DNA of 64,000 nucleotides, taken from contig CAXBNF010000005.1 in assembly GCA_963977065.1 (NCBI GenBank), forward strand, positions 86,325 through 150,324. Direction: 5' to 3'. The position numbers and the translations under genes were made by a program. Position 1 is the stretch's first letter; the number at the start of each line of letters is the position of its first letter. The stretch is from Planktosalinus sp963977065 (GTDB lineage: Bacteria; Bacteroidota; Bacteroidia; Flavobacteriales; Flavobacteriaceae). This document shows positions 32,333-40,833 of this stretch, piece after piece. The notes under the pieces are model-generated. The model did not search any database and was not told where the DNA came from. It saw only the letters and a list, made by a program, of their open reading frames with translations.

Positions 32333-33064
32333 ATGAAAACATTTAAATTACTATTTTTAGTTTGTTTCATCACTTTTAATATGCCCATAGTGGCGCAAAC
32401 AGCAGATGAGATAATAAATACTTATTTTGAAAATACAGGAGGTGTTGAAAACTGGGCTGCTCTCAATGGTATAAAAATGAATGCCTCTGTTAATCAAGGG
32501 GTGGATATTCCCGTTGAAATTTATCAATTGAAAGACGGTCGTCAAGCAGTAATTGTTAGTTTCCAAGGTCAGGAAATTACTCAATTTGCCTTTGATGGTG
32601 AAACCATGTGGGGTACAAATTTTATGACTATGCAAGCAGAAAAAAGTGATAGTGAAATGACCGAAAATTTCAAAAAACAGTCTCTTGACTTCCCTTCAGC
32701 TCTTTTTAACTATCAGGACAAAGGTTATACCGTTGAACTCATGGAAAATGAAACTATTGATGGCGCAGAAACCTTTAAAATAAAGTTGACACAAAAACCC
32801 ATAATGGTTGATGGTAAAGAACTACCCAATATAAGTTATCACTATTTTGATACAGATAGTTTTGCTCTCATACAATCTGAAGCTGAAATTCAACAAGGTC
32901 CAATGACTGGTCAAAAATCAATCTCAAAAATGAGCGATTACCAAGAAGTTGACGGTTTGTATTTCCCATTTGATATGGGAATGGGTGGGCAAAGTATTAA
33001 AATTATTTCCATTGATTTAAACCCTGAAGTAGAAGATAAAGTTTTTGCTTTTCCAGAAGAATAA
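32333..33064 (+). CDS. Exported LolA-like outer-membrane lipoprotein-sorting domain protein
   Basis: A 243-residue protein with a signal peptide (ending PIVAQ). The mature start TADEIINTYFENTGGVENWAAL is the standard opening of the flavobacterial LolA/LolB-fold exported proteins. A half-barrel of beta strands follows (AFDGETMWG, YTVELMENETIDGAETFKIKL, KSISKMSDYQEVDGLYFPF). Roles range from lipoprotein trafficking to unknown. It is not the primary LolA by sequence. A terminator separates it from the following large exported protein. Confidence 0.72.
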   Translation: MKTFKLLFLVCFITFNMPIVAQTADEIINTYFENTGGVENWAALNGIKMNASVNQGVDIPVEIYQLKDGRQAVIVSFQGQEITQFAFDGETMWGTNFMTMQAEKSDSEMTENFKKQSLDFPSALFNYQDKGYTVELMENETIDGAETFKIKLTQKPIMVDGKELPNISYHYFDTDSFALIQSEAEIQQGPMTGQKSISKMSDYQEVDGLYFPFDMGMGGQSIKIISIDLNPEVEDKVFAFPEE

Positions 33065-33081
33065 TAGTACTAATAATCATC

Positions 33082-33109
33082 AAAATCCTCGTTAGATCGG
33101 GGATTTTTT
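33082..33109 (+). terminator. Terminator after the LolA-like gene
   Basis: Ten-base stem (33082-33091 with 33098-33107, one G-T pair) followed by T; 15 bases before the next ATG, so it may allow partial read-through. Confidence 0.7.
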
Positions 33110-33123
33110 AATTAACATTAACT

Positions 33124-36100
33124 ATGAAAAACAGTATTTTAGGTATCGCCATTCTCTTAATTTTTCCGGTTACGATGGCACAAGAGATACCCATCAAAGG
33201 CGACCAATTATTTGGGAATCTTAAAGCGCGTCATATTGGTCCGGCAGTTATGAGTGGTCGCATCACTGATATTGACCTCCACCCCACCAAAGACAATATT
33301 ATTTATGCCGGTGCTGCCGGCGGTGGCGTATGGAAATCAACAGACAGTGGTACTTTTTTTAATTCAATATTTGATGAACACGCTCAATCCATAGGTTGTA
33401 TTGCAGTAGATCCTGTAGATCCAGACAATATTGTTTGGGTGGGGACCGGGGAAACCTGGGTGCGCAATAGTGTTTCTGTTGGAGATGGTATCTACAAGAC
33501 AACAGACGGAGGAACCAACTGGAAAAAAATGGGACTTGAAAACTCTGAACGCATTTCCGGAATCAAAATAAACCCAAATAACAATCAAGAGGTTTATGTA
33601 GGGGTATTGGGTGCACTTTGGAGTGATAGTGAAGAAAGAGGAGTTTACAAGACAACTGATGGTGGTGAAACCTGGAACAAAATACTTTATATAAACGAAA
33701 CGACTGGTGTTGCAGATATTGCGATGGACCCCACAAATCCAAACATACTCTATGCCTCCATGTGGCAAGTGAGACGTTCCCCTTGGAGTTTCAACTCAGG
33801 CGGAGAGCATAGTGCTTTGTACAAAACCACAGATGGAGGTAAAAATTGGAATAAAATTCACAATGGTTTCCCTAATGGAAAATTAGGGAGAATTGCACTT
33901 GCCATAGCACCTTCTCAACCTGAAACTGTTTATGTTGTTTTAGAAACCGAAGAAGCAAAATCAAACGGATTGTATCGTTCAGACGATGGCGGAAATTCCT
34001 GGGAGCATTTAAACAATAATTTTGAACTGGTTGTGCGTCCATTTTACTTTTCGAGAATCACAGTTGACCCAAAGAATCCGGATGTTTTAGTGAAAGCCGG
34101 CTTGTATGGGGCCATTAGTCGTGACGGTGGCAAAACTTTTAAAAACTTAGGAAATATGCATCCTGATATCCACGATATCGCCTTTCACATAAATAATTCA
34201 GAAATTATGTATGTGGGAACAGACGGGGGGGTCTATCGGTCCTGGAATGGTGGAAGTACGTTGGAAATTGTTGAAAATATTCCCGTTTCACAATACTATC
34301 ACGTGAGTGTGGATGACGCTGAACCCTATAATGTTTATGGAGGATTGCAAGACAATGGATCCTGGTATGGCCCTTCAGCAGCTCCGGGAGGAGTAAAAGC
34401 TAAGCATTGGAACAGTGTGGGTTATGGTGATGGATTTCGGGTATTGAAACACCCCACAAAAAATATCATTTATTCTGAAATGCAAGGTGCTGCCAACGTG
34501 TGGCGCTATGATGTGGACAGAAACCAAACCAAAACCATTCAACCAATGGCCGAAAAAGGAGATCCAAAATTACGCTTCAATTGGAACCCACCAATGGCAT
34601 TGAGCAATTTCTACCCTGACCGATTTTATATGGGAAGTCAGTTTCTACATCGCTCTGATGATATGGGAGATACCTGGACAAAAATCTCTCCGGATTTAAC
34701 CACAAACGACCCCAAGAAGCAAGATCAATCTTCATCCGGTGGTTTGTCTATTGACAATTCTGGAGCTGAAACACATACCACTATTTTTACAATTGCAGAG
34801 TCGCCTCTTGACGAAAATATCATTTGGGTGGGGACAGATGATGGTAATGTTCAAATTACTCAAGATGGTGGAAAAACCTGGACAAATACAGTGGCAAATA
34901 TCCCTGATTTACCCAAAAACACTTGGTGTTATAAAATCTATGCCAGTAACTTTCATAAAGGAACCGCTTATGCTGTATTTGAAGGCCACGCTACCGGAGA
35001 TATGAATCCTTATGCTTACAAGACTTCTGATTTTGGTAAAACCTGGAAAAGTATCATTACTGATGATATTATTGGTTTTGCACGAAGTATTCACGAAGAT
35101 TATGAAAATGAGAATTTACTTTTTTTAGGTACAGAATTTGGACTTTTTGTAACAGTTGACGGTGGTCAAAACTGGTCGCGATTTACAAATAATATGCCCG
35201 CAGCTTCTGTGATGTATATAGCGCTGCACAAAAAAACAAGTGATTTAGTTTTGGCTACCCACGGTCGCGGTATTATCATTATTGATGATATATCTCCCTT
35301 ACGTGAAATCACGCCTGAAATACTTGATAAAGAAGTTCATTTCTTTTCCTCAAAACCATTTATTATGAAAGAAGACAGCGGTTTTGCTGAAAATTTTGGT
35401 ACAGAAACTCAATTTATTGGTCAGAATCCTTCTTCAAATGCTCGCATTGTTTACTACCTAAATAAACGACATACCTTTGGAAAAATGGAACTCGAGGTTC
35501 ATGACCTGGAGGGTAATAAAATAGCAACACTTAACGCCGGAAAATCAAAAGGATTAAACATCGTCGATTGGAGTTTCACCAGCAGAGGGCCTAAAATTGC
35601 TGAAGCAAAAACTTTGAGTTTTGGTGGTTTTGCAACACCCAGAGTTCCTGCAGGAACTTATAATGTGGTGATGACAAAAGGCAAAGAAACGTTTACTCAT
35701 CCCATTGAAGTAGTTTATGACCCAAATACTATTGTTACTCCTCAAGGTCGTGAAGAAAGACAAGAGATGGTTGAAATTCTCTTTGATATGAATGAAGAGT
35801 TGGCTTACCAGGTTTATAAAGTCAATACCACCATTCAACACGCTGAATCATTACTCGCTGAAGACCCAAAATCTAAAAAAGTGTCTGAAGCGGTCATCAA
35901 TGAGTTAAATACTTTATTAAAAAGTATGGTGATCACCACCGGTGATAACTATGTTGCCAGTGCAGAACCTGAACTCAGAGAAAAATTAGCCGATTTATAC
36001 AGTGGCGTCGTAAATAATTATGACAAACCCACCGGTGCTCAAATGGCTAACTATGAAAGTGTAAAAGCACTTTATGATGAGATTATGGACCGTTATGAAA

Positions 36101-36198
36101 ATATTCAAAAGAAAGAGGTTTCTAAATATGAATCTTACTTGAGTAAGAATAATAAAGAGGCAGTTTCGTTTCAAACGAAAGAGGAATTTTTAAAATAA
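33124..36198 (+). CDS. Large exported BNR/sortilin-like repeat protein
   Basis: A 1024-residue exported protein (signal peptide ending PVTMAQ) built from sialidase-type Asp-box repeats: STDSGTFF, TTDGGTNWKKM, TTDGGETWNKI, TTDGGKNWNKI, SDDGGNSWEHL, TQDGGKTWTNT and others over residues about 30-720. They form one or two beta propellers like those of the VPS10/sortilin group. The last 300 residues hold a beta domain and a helical segment (ETVYQVYK-like, about 890-1000). No type IX C-terminal signal. Such proteins are often annotated as glycosyl hydrolases, but no catalytic residues are recognised here. Confidence 0.82.
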   Translation: MKNSILGIAILLIFPVTMAQEIPIKGDQLFGNLKARHIGPAVMSGRITDIDLHPTKDNIIYAGAAGGGVWKSTDSGTFFNSIFDEHAQSIGCIAVDPVDPDNIVWVGTGETWVRNSVSVGDGIYKTTDGGTNWKKMGLENSERISGIKINPNNNQEVYVGVLGALWSDSEERGVYKTTDGGETWNKILYINETTGVADIAMDPTNPNILYASMWQVRRSPWSFNSGGEHSALYKTTDGGKNWNKIHNGFPNGKLGRIALAIAPSQPETVYVVLETEEAKSNGLYRSDDGGNSWEHLNNNFELVVRPFYFSRITVDPKNPDVLVKAGLYGAISRDGGKTFKNLGNMHPDIHDIAFHINNSEIMYVGTDGGVYRSWNGGSTLEIVENIPVSQYYHVSVDDAEPYNVYGGLQDNGSWYGPSAAPGGVKAKHWNSVGYGDGFRVLKHPTKNIIYSEMQGAANVWRYDVDRNQTKTIQPMAEKGDPKLRFNWNPPMALSNFYPDRFYMGSQFLHRSDDMGDTWTKISPDLTTNDPKKQDQSSSGGLSIDNSGAETHTTIFTIAESPLDENIIWVGTDDGNVQITQDGGKTWTNTVANIPDLPKNTWCYKIYASNFHKGTAYAVFEGHATGDMNPYAYKTSDFGKTWKSIITDDIIGFARSIHEDYENENLLFLGTEFGLFVTVDGGQNWSRFTNNMPAASVMYIALHKKTSDLVLATHGRGIIIIDDISPLREITPEILDKEVHFFSSKPFIMKEDSGFAENFGTETQFIGQNPSSNARIVYYLNKRHTFGKMELEVHDLEGNKIATLNAGKSKGLNIVDWSFTSRGPKIAEAKTLSFGGFATPRVPAGTYNVVMTKGKETFTHPIEVVYDPNTIVTPQGREERQEMVEILFDMNEELAYQVYKVNTTIQHAESLLAEDPKSKKVSEAVINELNTLLKSMVITTGDNYVASAEPELREKLADLYSGVVNNYDKPTGAQMANYESVKALYDEIMDRYENIQKKEVSKYESYLSKNNKEAVSFQTKEEFLK

Positions 36199-36218
36199 AA
36201 TTAAAAGCTATATAATAC

Positions 36219-36250
36219 AAAGGGGAAATAAAAATTTCCCCTTTATTTTT
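36219..36250. terminator. Terminator between convergent genes
   Basis: Eleven-base perfect stem (36219-36229 with 36234-36244), four-base loop, followed by T on the plus strand. Confidence 0.75.
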
Positions 36251-37604
36251 TAATATATACTGTCTTTACATTCACAAACTCCCTTATCCCCTCTTTACTC
36301 AATTCACGACCATAACCGGAAGTTTTAATTCCACCAAAAGGAAGTCTGGGATCACTTTTTACGAGTTCATTAATAAAAACAGCTCCTTCCTCAAATTGAG
36401 GGATAAGTTTCTCCATTCTATCGATATCTTTTGAAAATAAAGAAACACCCAAACCAAATTTTGAATTATTGGAAAGTTTTACAGCTTCTTTTTCAGTTTT
36501 AAAAGTGGTTACTGAAAGCACAGGACCAAAGGTTTCCTCTTTAAAGAGTTCCATATTGGGATTTACATTTTTAACAATTGTTGGTTCAAAATAAGTACCC
36601 TTCCGCTTTCCTCCTATTAAAATTTTTGCACCCGCCTTCACTGATTTTTTAAGTTGTTCTTCCAACTCTTCTGCTAAGTTTTCTTTTGCCATCACACCAA
36701 TAAAAGTATCACTGTTTAAAGGGTTACCGCTTTTCAGCTCTTTTACTTTCTTACAAAGTTTTTCTAAAAATAGTTCGGCAATAGATTCATCAATGAGTAA
36801 TCGTTTTCCGGCGATGCAACTTTGACCGGTGTTTTGAAAACGTGCCTGTACACAAGTGGATACAGTTTTATCAATATCAGCATCTTTGAACACGATAAGC
36901 GCATTGCTTCCTCCAAGTTCAAGCACTGTTTTCTTAATATTTTTTCCGGCGATGGAGGCTACAGAGGCTCCTGCCGGTCCACTTCCGGTTAATGTCACTG
37001 CTTTTACAACAGAATTTTCAATGATTGATTTGACAGTATCACTTCCCACTAGCAAAGTTGTAAAACAATGCTTTGGGAAACCGGCTCTTTCAAATACTTT
37101 TTCAATATTTAAAGCCGAGCCAAACACATTGGATGCGTGTTTTAAAACGGCAATATTACCGGCCATCAATGCCGGAGCTGCAAATCTAAACACCTGCCAG
37201 AATGGATAATTCCAAGGCATGATTGCCAAAACGACCCCCAAAGGTTCATACTTGATATAACTTTTATATGCGTCTGTATCAATTTTTTCTGATGCCAAAT
37301 GGTTTTCAGCTTGCTCTGCATAATATTCACAGACCCAGGCGCATTTTTCCACTTCAGCGATGGCTTGGCTAATGGGCTTTCCCATTTCCAAAGTTATTAA
37401 TTCTGCATACTCCTGTTTGTTTGTCTTCAAATCATTTGCAGCATTTTGCATAAGTTTTTTTCGTTCCTGAAACGAAACATTTTTCCAATCATCAAAGCGT
37501 TGATGTGCTTTGTTTAATAAATCTTCAACTTCCTTTTGGGTATGAGTTTTATAAGTTTCAATGATTTTATTGTTATAAGGGTTTATGGATTTTACAGTAG
37601 CCAT
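36243..37604 (-). CDS. Aldehyde dehydrogenase, succinate-semialdehyde type
   Basis: A 453-residue NAD(P)-dependent aldehyde dehydrogenase. Seen are the PWNYPFWQ motif, the nucleotide-binding LTGSGPAGASV region, catalytic Glu in LELGGSNALIVF and catalytic Cys in NTGQSCIAGKRL, and the C-terminal LPFGGIKTSGYGREL. The length and motif wording match the succinate-semialdehyde dehydrogenase-like group (GabD/Sad). Substrate choice is inference. Single gene. Confidence 0.88.
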   Translation of the reverse strand: MATVKSINPYNNKIIETYKTHTQKEVEDLLNKAHQRFDDWKNVSFQERKKLMQNAANDLKTNKQEYAELITLEMGKPISQAIAEVEKCAWVCEYYAEQAENHLASEKIDTDAYKSYIKYEPLGVVLAIMPWNYPFWQVFRFAAPALMAGNIAVLKHASNVFGSALNIEKVFERAGFPKHCFTTLLVGSDTVKSIIENSVVKAVTLTGSGPAGASVASIAGKNIKKTVLELGGSNALIVFKDADIDKTVSTCVQARFQNTGQSCIAGKRLLIDESIAELFLEKLCKKVKELKSGNPLNSDTFIGVMAKENLAEELEEQLKKSVKAGAKILIGGKRKGTYFEPTIVKNVNPNMELFKEETFGPVLSVTTFKTEKEAVKLSNNSKFGLGVSLFSKDIDRMEKLIPQFEEGAVFINELVKSDPRLPFGGIKTSGYGRELSKEGIREFVNVKTVYIKK

Positions 37605-37766
37605 TTTTTTTATTTTTAGTTTTATAAAGTTAAAGATATTCTTTGCTGTACCCTATAATTTAAGGGATTTTTAAGGTTTTATTTGTTGATAACCTCGTTT
37701 ATAACTCCATCTCTTTTAACTATTTCATGGAGCATGCTTTCGTTATTTTTAATAAAACTTCTAGTT

Positions 37767-38174
37767 ATGAATTCCCGTGATCTTGAATTGGTTGCTTTAC
37801 GCCCCGAAATTCCTTCAGCTATAGTGACATCTTTAATGAGTTTTGATGAAAAGTTTCAAAATAAAACCTTGCGGCCCATCGTAAAGTTGCAAAATGATTT
37901 GTTTATTTTAGTTTTTAGAAACTATATTTCGAAACATAAAAATGTGTTTTACACGCTTTCGCTAGAAAAGCGATTGCAATACATTGAAAACGCCATTCAA
38001 AAAGATATCAAATTCAGAAACTCGTTGAAAGGAATGGTTATTGGACAATTTACAATTGAGGAATATGAATTGTATATTCAAAACTCTTCCTCACTCAACA
38101 AAAGAATGATGAATCTTGTTATTGAAAGACTTAAAAGCAATATCCAACTTTTAGAGCATGAGTGCGTTCATTAA
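37767..38174 (+). CDS. Conserved hypothetical protein, flavobacterial
   Basis: A 135-residue soluble helical protein from the ATG at 37767; an earlier TTG-initiated reading would add an unlikely N terminus. MNSRDLELVALRPEIPSA is a sharply conserved-looking opening, followed by EKFQNKTLRPIVKLQNDLFILVF and GMVIGQFTIEEYELY. It belongs to a small uncharacterised family that databases sometimes mislabel glyoxalase; I see no VOC fold. Its end overlaps the DUF3307 gene by 24 bases on the opposite strand. Confidence 0.65.
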   Translation: MNSRDLELVALRPEIPSAIVTSLMSFDEKFQNKTLRPIVKLQNDLFILVFRNYISKHKNVFYTLSLEKRLQYIENAIQKDIKFRNSLKGMVIGQFTIEEYELYIQNSSSLNKRMMNLVIERLKSNIQLLEHECVH

Positions 38175-38882
38175 AAAACCAACTATAATTGTCAATGCGA
38201 AGCTCATCAATGTGCCTATGAGGACATATTCCGTTTGTTTGCGACCGCCACTTTGACCTTTATCACTAAAGCGTAATATGGATTTTGCCGCGATTAAAAA
38301 GCCTATTGCTGCGATATTATTAGTTAATACAAATGTAAGCACCAGAATGCGCTCAAAAATACCGATATAACGCCCAGCCTTTTCCAGGCTGTTTATTTTT
38401 TCGTCTTTTTCAATTTCTTTTTGCCAGCGTTGCGTTGCTTTTCCTATAATAAATCCAAAAGGAAAAATAACAATCAAATATCCTAAGATTATAATTAAAG
38501 TATTTTGTGAACTAAAAAGTGCTTCAAAAAAAGGAATTATAGAGTTTAAGTTTTCTGTGAGGTATAACCAAGCAAAGAGTAAAATCAAAATATGAAAAAA
38601 CTGATCTAATAAAAAAAGCTTTAAATTATCTTTTTCTTTGTTAAGTTTCCACAAGTCAATTCCAAAATGAGTCACCATGATAAATACCGGAACCAAAAAG
38701 CTTGTCCATTGTTGTAAAAAGATATAGGTTAAAAATCCTGCTAAAAAAGCGTGAACATATAAAAATGGTGCTTTTGCCTTGTGTTTTCTCTTGTGTTTAA
38801 TCGCTTTTGCAGGTTGTAGTACAAAGTCTGTAAGAACGTGAGCTAGTAATAATTGTAAAGCGATGAGCAGTGTTTCGTTCAT
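38151..38882 (-). CDS. DUF3307 polytopic membrane protein, partner of the SatD-like gene
   Basis: A 243-residue membrane protein with six predicted helices. The DUF3307 hallmark His/Asp pairs lie in or beside the helices: AHVLTDFVLQPAKA at the N terminus, YVHAFLAG, THFGIDLWKLNK and LLDQFFHILIL. Spaced His and Asp residues in membrane segments suggest metal binding or a membrane-embedded hydrolase, but no activity has been shown to my knowledge. It begins three bases after the SatD-like stop codon, so the two genes form one unit, and this pairing is known from other genomes. Confidence 0.85.
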   Translation of the reverse strand: MNETLLIALQLLLAHVLTDFVLQPAKAIKHKRKHKAKAPFLYVHAFLAGFLTYIFLQQWTSFLVPVFIMVTHFGIDLWKLNKEKDNLKLFLLDQFFHILILLFAWLYLTENLNSIIPFFEALFSSQNTLIIILGYLIVIFPFGFIIGKATQRWQKEIEKDEKINSLEKAGRYIGIFERILVLTFVLTNNIAAIGFLIAAKSILRFSDKGQSGGRKQTEYVLIGTLMSFALTIIVGFLMNALML

Positions 38883-38885
38883 GGT

Positions 38886-39530
38886 TTAAGGTTTTGAGAA
38901 TACCTGTTTAAATCGTTGTAATAATAACTGTACTTCTTCCCAACCGGCAGCTTTTTTCCTGAGGTTGATTGCAGCTTGACTGCGTTGTAATAAATCAGCT
39001 ATTTGCTGTTCTTTCATTCCCATGAGCAGATAATAGATGACTTCTGCTGAAGCAATAGACCATTTATCAGCCAGATTGTCTAAAAATTTAAGACTTACTT
39101 TGAATTCATCATTGATATTATTATTTACAGTTTTTAGACTTATTTTTTTATTTTCATCTTTCATCGTATCAAGTGTAAGACCTGAAAAGTGAAATGCTTC
39201 GCCATTTGATTCGGTTATTGCCTTTTCATTATAATCTGCTTCACCTATTCCTATTGCAATTCGTACATCTGCCATTGGAATGTTTGATTTTTGTTGCCCA
39301 GGATTTTCGACCTTTAAAACAACGGTTTTAAGCCGCAAAGCGATTTGCAGTGCATCTTCAGGATGTTTGATAATCCCTTGAAAACTATCGCCTCTAAAAA
39401 GGGTAAAAATAGCATCATGTTCTTTAGAAATGACTTCAAACTCTTTTTTTAATAGAGTAAGTACACCTTTAAGAAAAGGCTTGTCATACCCTCTTGAATT
39501 GATTAAATCTGCAGTTAAGACAGCAACCAT
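38886..39530 (-). CDS. SatD-family protein with cyclase-like motifs and C-terminal HTH
   Basis: A 214-residue soluble protein. Residues 1-155 match the SatD family, and the spacing resembles class III nucleotide cyclases: a first acidic residue in LTADLI (Asp8), RGDSFQGII (Asp48) with a following P-x-x-A-L-x-I-A-L helix, then VRIAIGIGEADYNE (about 90-102), and the GEAFHFSG segment. Residues about 160-200 look like a helix-turn-helix (KEQQIADLLQRSQAAINLRKK). This combination suggests a ligand- or nucleotide-responsive regulator, which is inference. It sits directly downstream of three palindromic operators and is co-transcribed with DUF3307. Confidence 0.8.
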   Translation of the reverse strand: MVAVLTADLINSRGYDKPFLKGVLTLLKKEFEVISKEHDAIFTLFRGDSFQGIIKHPEDALQIALRLKTVVLKVENPGQQKSNIPMADVRIAIGIGEADYNEKAITESNGEAFHFSGLTLDTMKDENKKISLKTVNNNINDEFKVSLKFLDNLADKWSIASAEVIYYLLMGMKEQQIADLLQRSQAAINLRKKAAGWEEVQLLLQRFKQVFSKP

Positions 39531-39546
39531 ACCAGCTAATTTTATT

Positions 39547-39578
39547 CAAATATAAGTCAAAAGGCTTATAAAAACAAA
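39547..39578 (-). promoter_or_regulatory. Promoter of the SatD-DUF3307 unit
   Basis: On the minus strand TTTG (39578-39575), a 20-base spacer and TATATTTG (39554-39547), a full match to the Bacteroidota consensus TTTG-N19/20-TAnnTTTG. The first palindromic repeat (39551-39570) fills the spacer, so a bound regulator would block this promoter. Confidence 0.7.
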
Positions 39579-39628
39579 TTATAAGCTTTAAGGCTTATAA
39601 ATGGCAATTATAAGTCATAAGGCTTATA
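39551..39628. repeat. Three palindromic operators with 29-bp period
   Basis: Three copies of a 20-base imperfect palindrome start at 39551, 39580 and 39609, exactly 29 bases apart. Each has the form TATAAG, eight variable bases ending in AAGG or similar, and CTTATA; AAGGCTTATA is invariant in all three. The first overlaps the SatD promoter. They are most simply operators for the SatD-family protein itself or another repressor. They could also influence the divergent GreA-like gene, whose -7 box begins 57 bases beyond the last copy. Confidence 0.8.
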
Positions 39629-39663
39629 TAAAATGACTCCCTGAATTTTTATCAACAATATTC

Positions 39664-39693
39664 TTAATATAAAAGGAATTGAAACTACTTTTG
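39664..39693 (+). promoter_or_regulatory. Candidate promoter of the GreA-like gene
   Basis: TACTTTTG at 39686-39693 matches TAnnTTTG; TTA lies 19 bases upstream in the place of TTG. The ATG follows 19 bases later. Confidence 0.5.
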
Positions 39694-39712
39694 TGGTCTT
39701 AAATAGCAATTA

Positions 39713-40156
39713 ATGATAAAAAATCAACTTTACAAAAAGTGTTTGGAACTGTTGAATCTACAGTTAGATAAATATCACAAGGAGATGAGTGTTGTGAGAG
39801 AAGCATTAGAAAGTGAAAGCTCCCCTTCTGAAGATGACGATGGCGGAAAAGGCGAAATGCTAAACGAACTGGAAAAATATGCTCGCTATATTGAAACTAC
39901 AGAAAAGACCAAAGAGCAACTCAAACGCATCGATGTTTCACAAGAGCATCAAGTGGTTGCTAATGGGAGTTTGGTAGAAACAGAAAACAATTTTTTCTTT
40001 ATCACTGTAGCATTGGGAAAACTAGACTTGGAGGACAATAAAAATTATTATTCTATCTCAACAGCTGCACCCATCTATGAACATTTAAAAGGTAAAAAAG
40101 CGGGTGATAGCTTTAACTTTAACAATATCAATTATAAAATCCTAAAAGTTTTTTAA
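39713..40156 (+). CDS. GreA/GreB-like transcription elongation factor family protein
   Basis: A 147-residue protein with an N-terminal helical region (residues 1-70) containing an acidic segment (SSPSEDDDGGKGEML) and a C-terminal FKBP-like GreA domain (ANGSLVETENNFFFITVALGKL, then YSISTAAPIYEHLKGKKAGDSFNFN, equivalent to the G-x-x-x-G-D-x-V region of GreA). It resembles the small Gre-like proteins of flavobacteria. The N-terminal coil is not the regular GreA coiled coil, so it may bind RNA polymerase without cleavage stimulation. Divergent from satD. Confidence 0.75.
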   Translation: MIKNQLYKKCLELLNLQLDKYHKEMSVVREALESESSPSEDDDGGKGEMLNELEKYARYIETTEKTKEQLKRIDVSQEHQVVANGSLVETENNFFFITVALGKLDLEDNKNYYSISTAAPIYEHLKGKKAGDSFNFNNINYKILKVF

Positions 40157-40830
40157 TTACTTAGCAGAGAAACTCCATTTAAATCAGTAGTGAGGACATC
40201 GCTCATGTACTTAAAAAAGGGCTGCACCAACTCAAAATGATGGACCATCATTTCAAAAAAACCTGAGGACATAACTTCTTTATCAGAATAGTAATGTGCT
40301 ACAAAGAAGTTTTTGTTTTTAATCAAATCAATGGCTTTGTGGTTTTTATCAAACCCTTTAGGAGCAGTTTTTACCTGATCTGTCGTATCAAACCCTTCAT
40401 AGACCTTTTTAAATGAGGGTTGATTTAAAATTTCTCTAATTTCTGAATCATCTATTTCAAACTCTTTTCTAATGCGAAGTAAATCTACCGGATTGGGCTG
40501 AAAAAAACCGCAGGCTATAAAAGAGTTTCCGGGTTCGAGTTGTAAGTAATAACTTCCGCGGCGGTGTGCTCCTGCCCTGATCCAGTTGGCACTTCGGTTA
40601 GTTTTGTATGGAAGTTTATCTTTACTGAATCGCACATCACGGTAAATGCGAAAAATTTTCATTTTTTCAATTTCATCAAAAATGTTGATTGCTTTCATTA
40701 TTTCATTGAAAAACAATTTGAGATCCTTTTCTTCTTTTTGAAAACGGGTTTTGTTTTCGGCAAACCACTCGCGATTGTTGTTTTCTTTTAGTTCGTTCAA
40801 AAACGGAAAGAGAGTTTCAGATATTCTCAT
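40153..40830 (-). CDS. DUF2461 domain protein
   Basis: A 225-residue soluble protein with the full DUF2461 pattern: LFPFLNELKENNNREWFAENK, KIFRIYRDVRFSKDKLPYKTN, then YYLQLEPGNSFIACGFFQP and the C-terminal VAHYYSDKEV. The family is widespread and uncharacterised. It lies three bases from the corA stop codon side and probably shares that transcript (corA first). Confidence 0.9.
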   Translation of the reverse strand: MRISETLFPFLNELKENNNREWFAENKTRFQKEEKDLKLFFNEIMKAINIFDEIEKMKIFRIYRDVRFSKDKLPYKTNRSANWIRAGAHRRGSYYLQLEPGNSFIACGFFQPNPVDLLRIRKEFEIDDSEIREILNQPSFKKVYEGFDTTDQVKTAPKGFDKNHKAIDLIKNKNFFVAHYYSDKEVMSSGFFEMMVHHFELVQPFFKYMSDVLTTDLNGVSLLSN

Positions 40831-40833
40831 AAA

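Noticed and set aside
36856..37209. Plus-strand open frame inside the aldehyde dehydrogenase gene
   Set aside because: It is antisense to conserved catalytic motifs and has no recognisable protein features.
39541..39640. The three repeats as a CRISPR array
   Set aside because: The repeats are 20 bases with 9-base gaps, which is too short for spacers, and they are palindromic sites overlapping a promoter; no cas genes are present.
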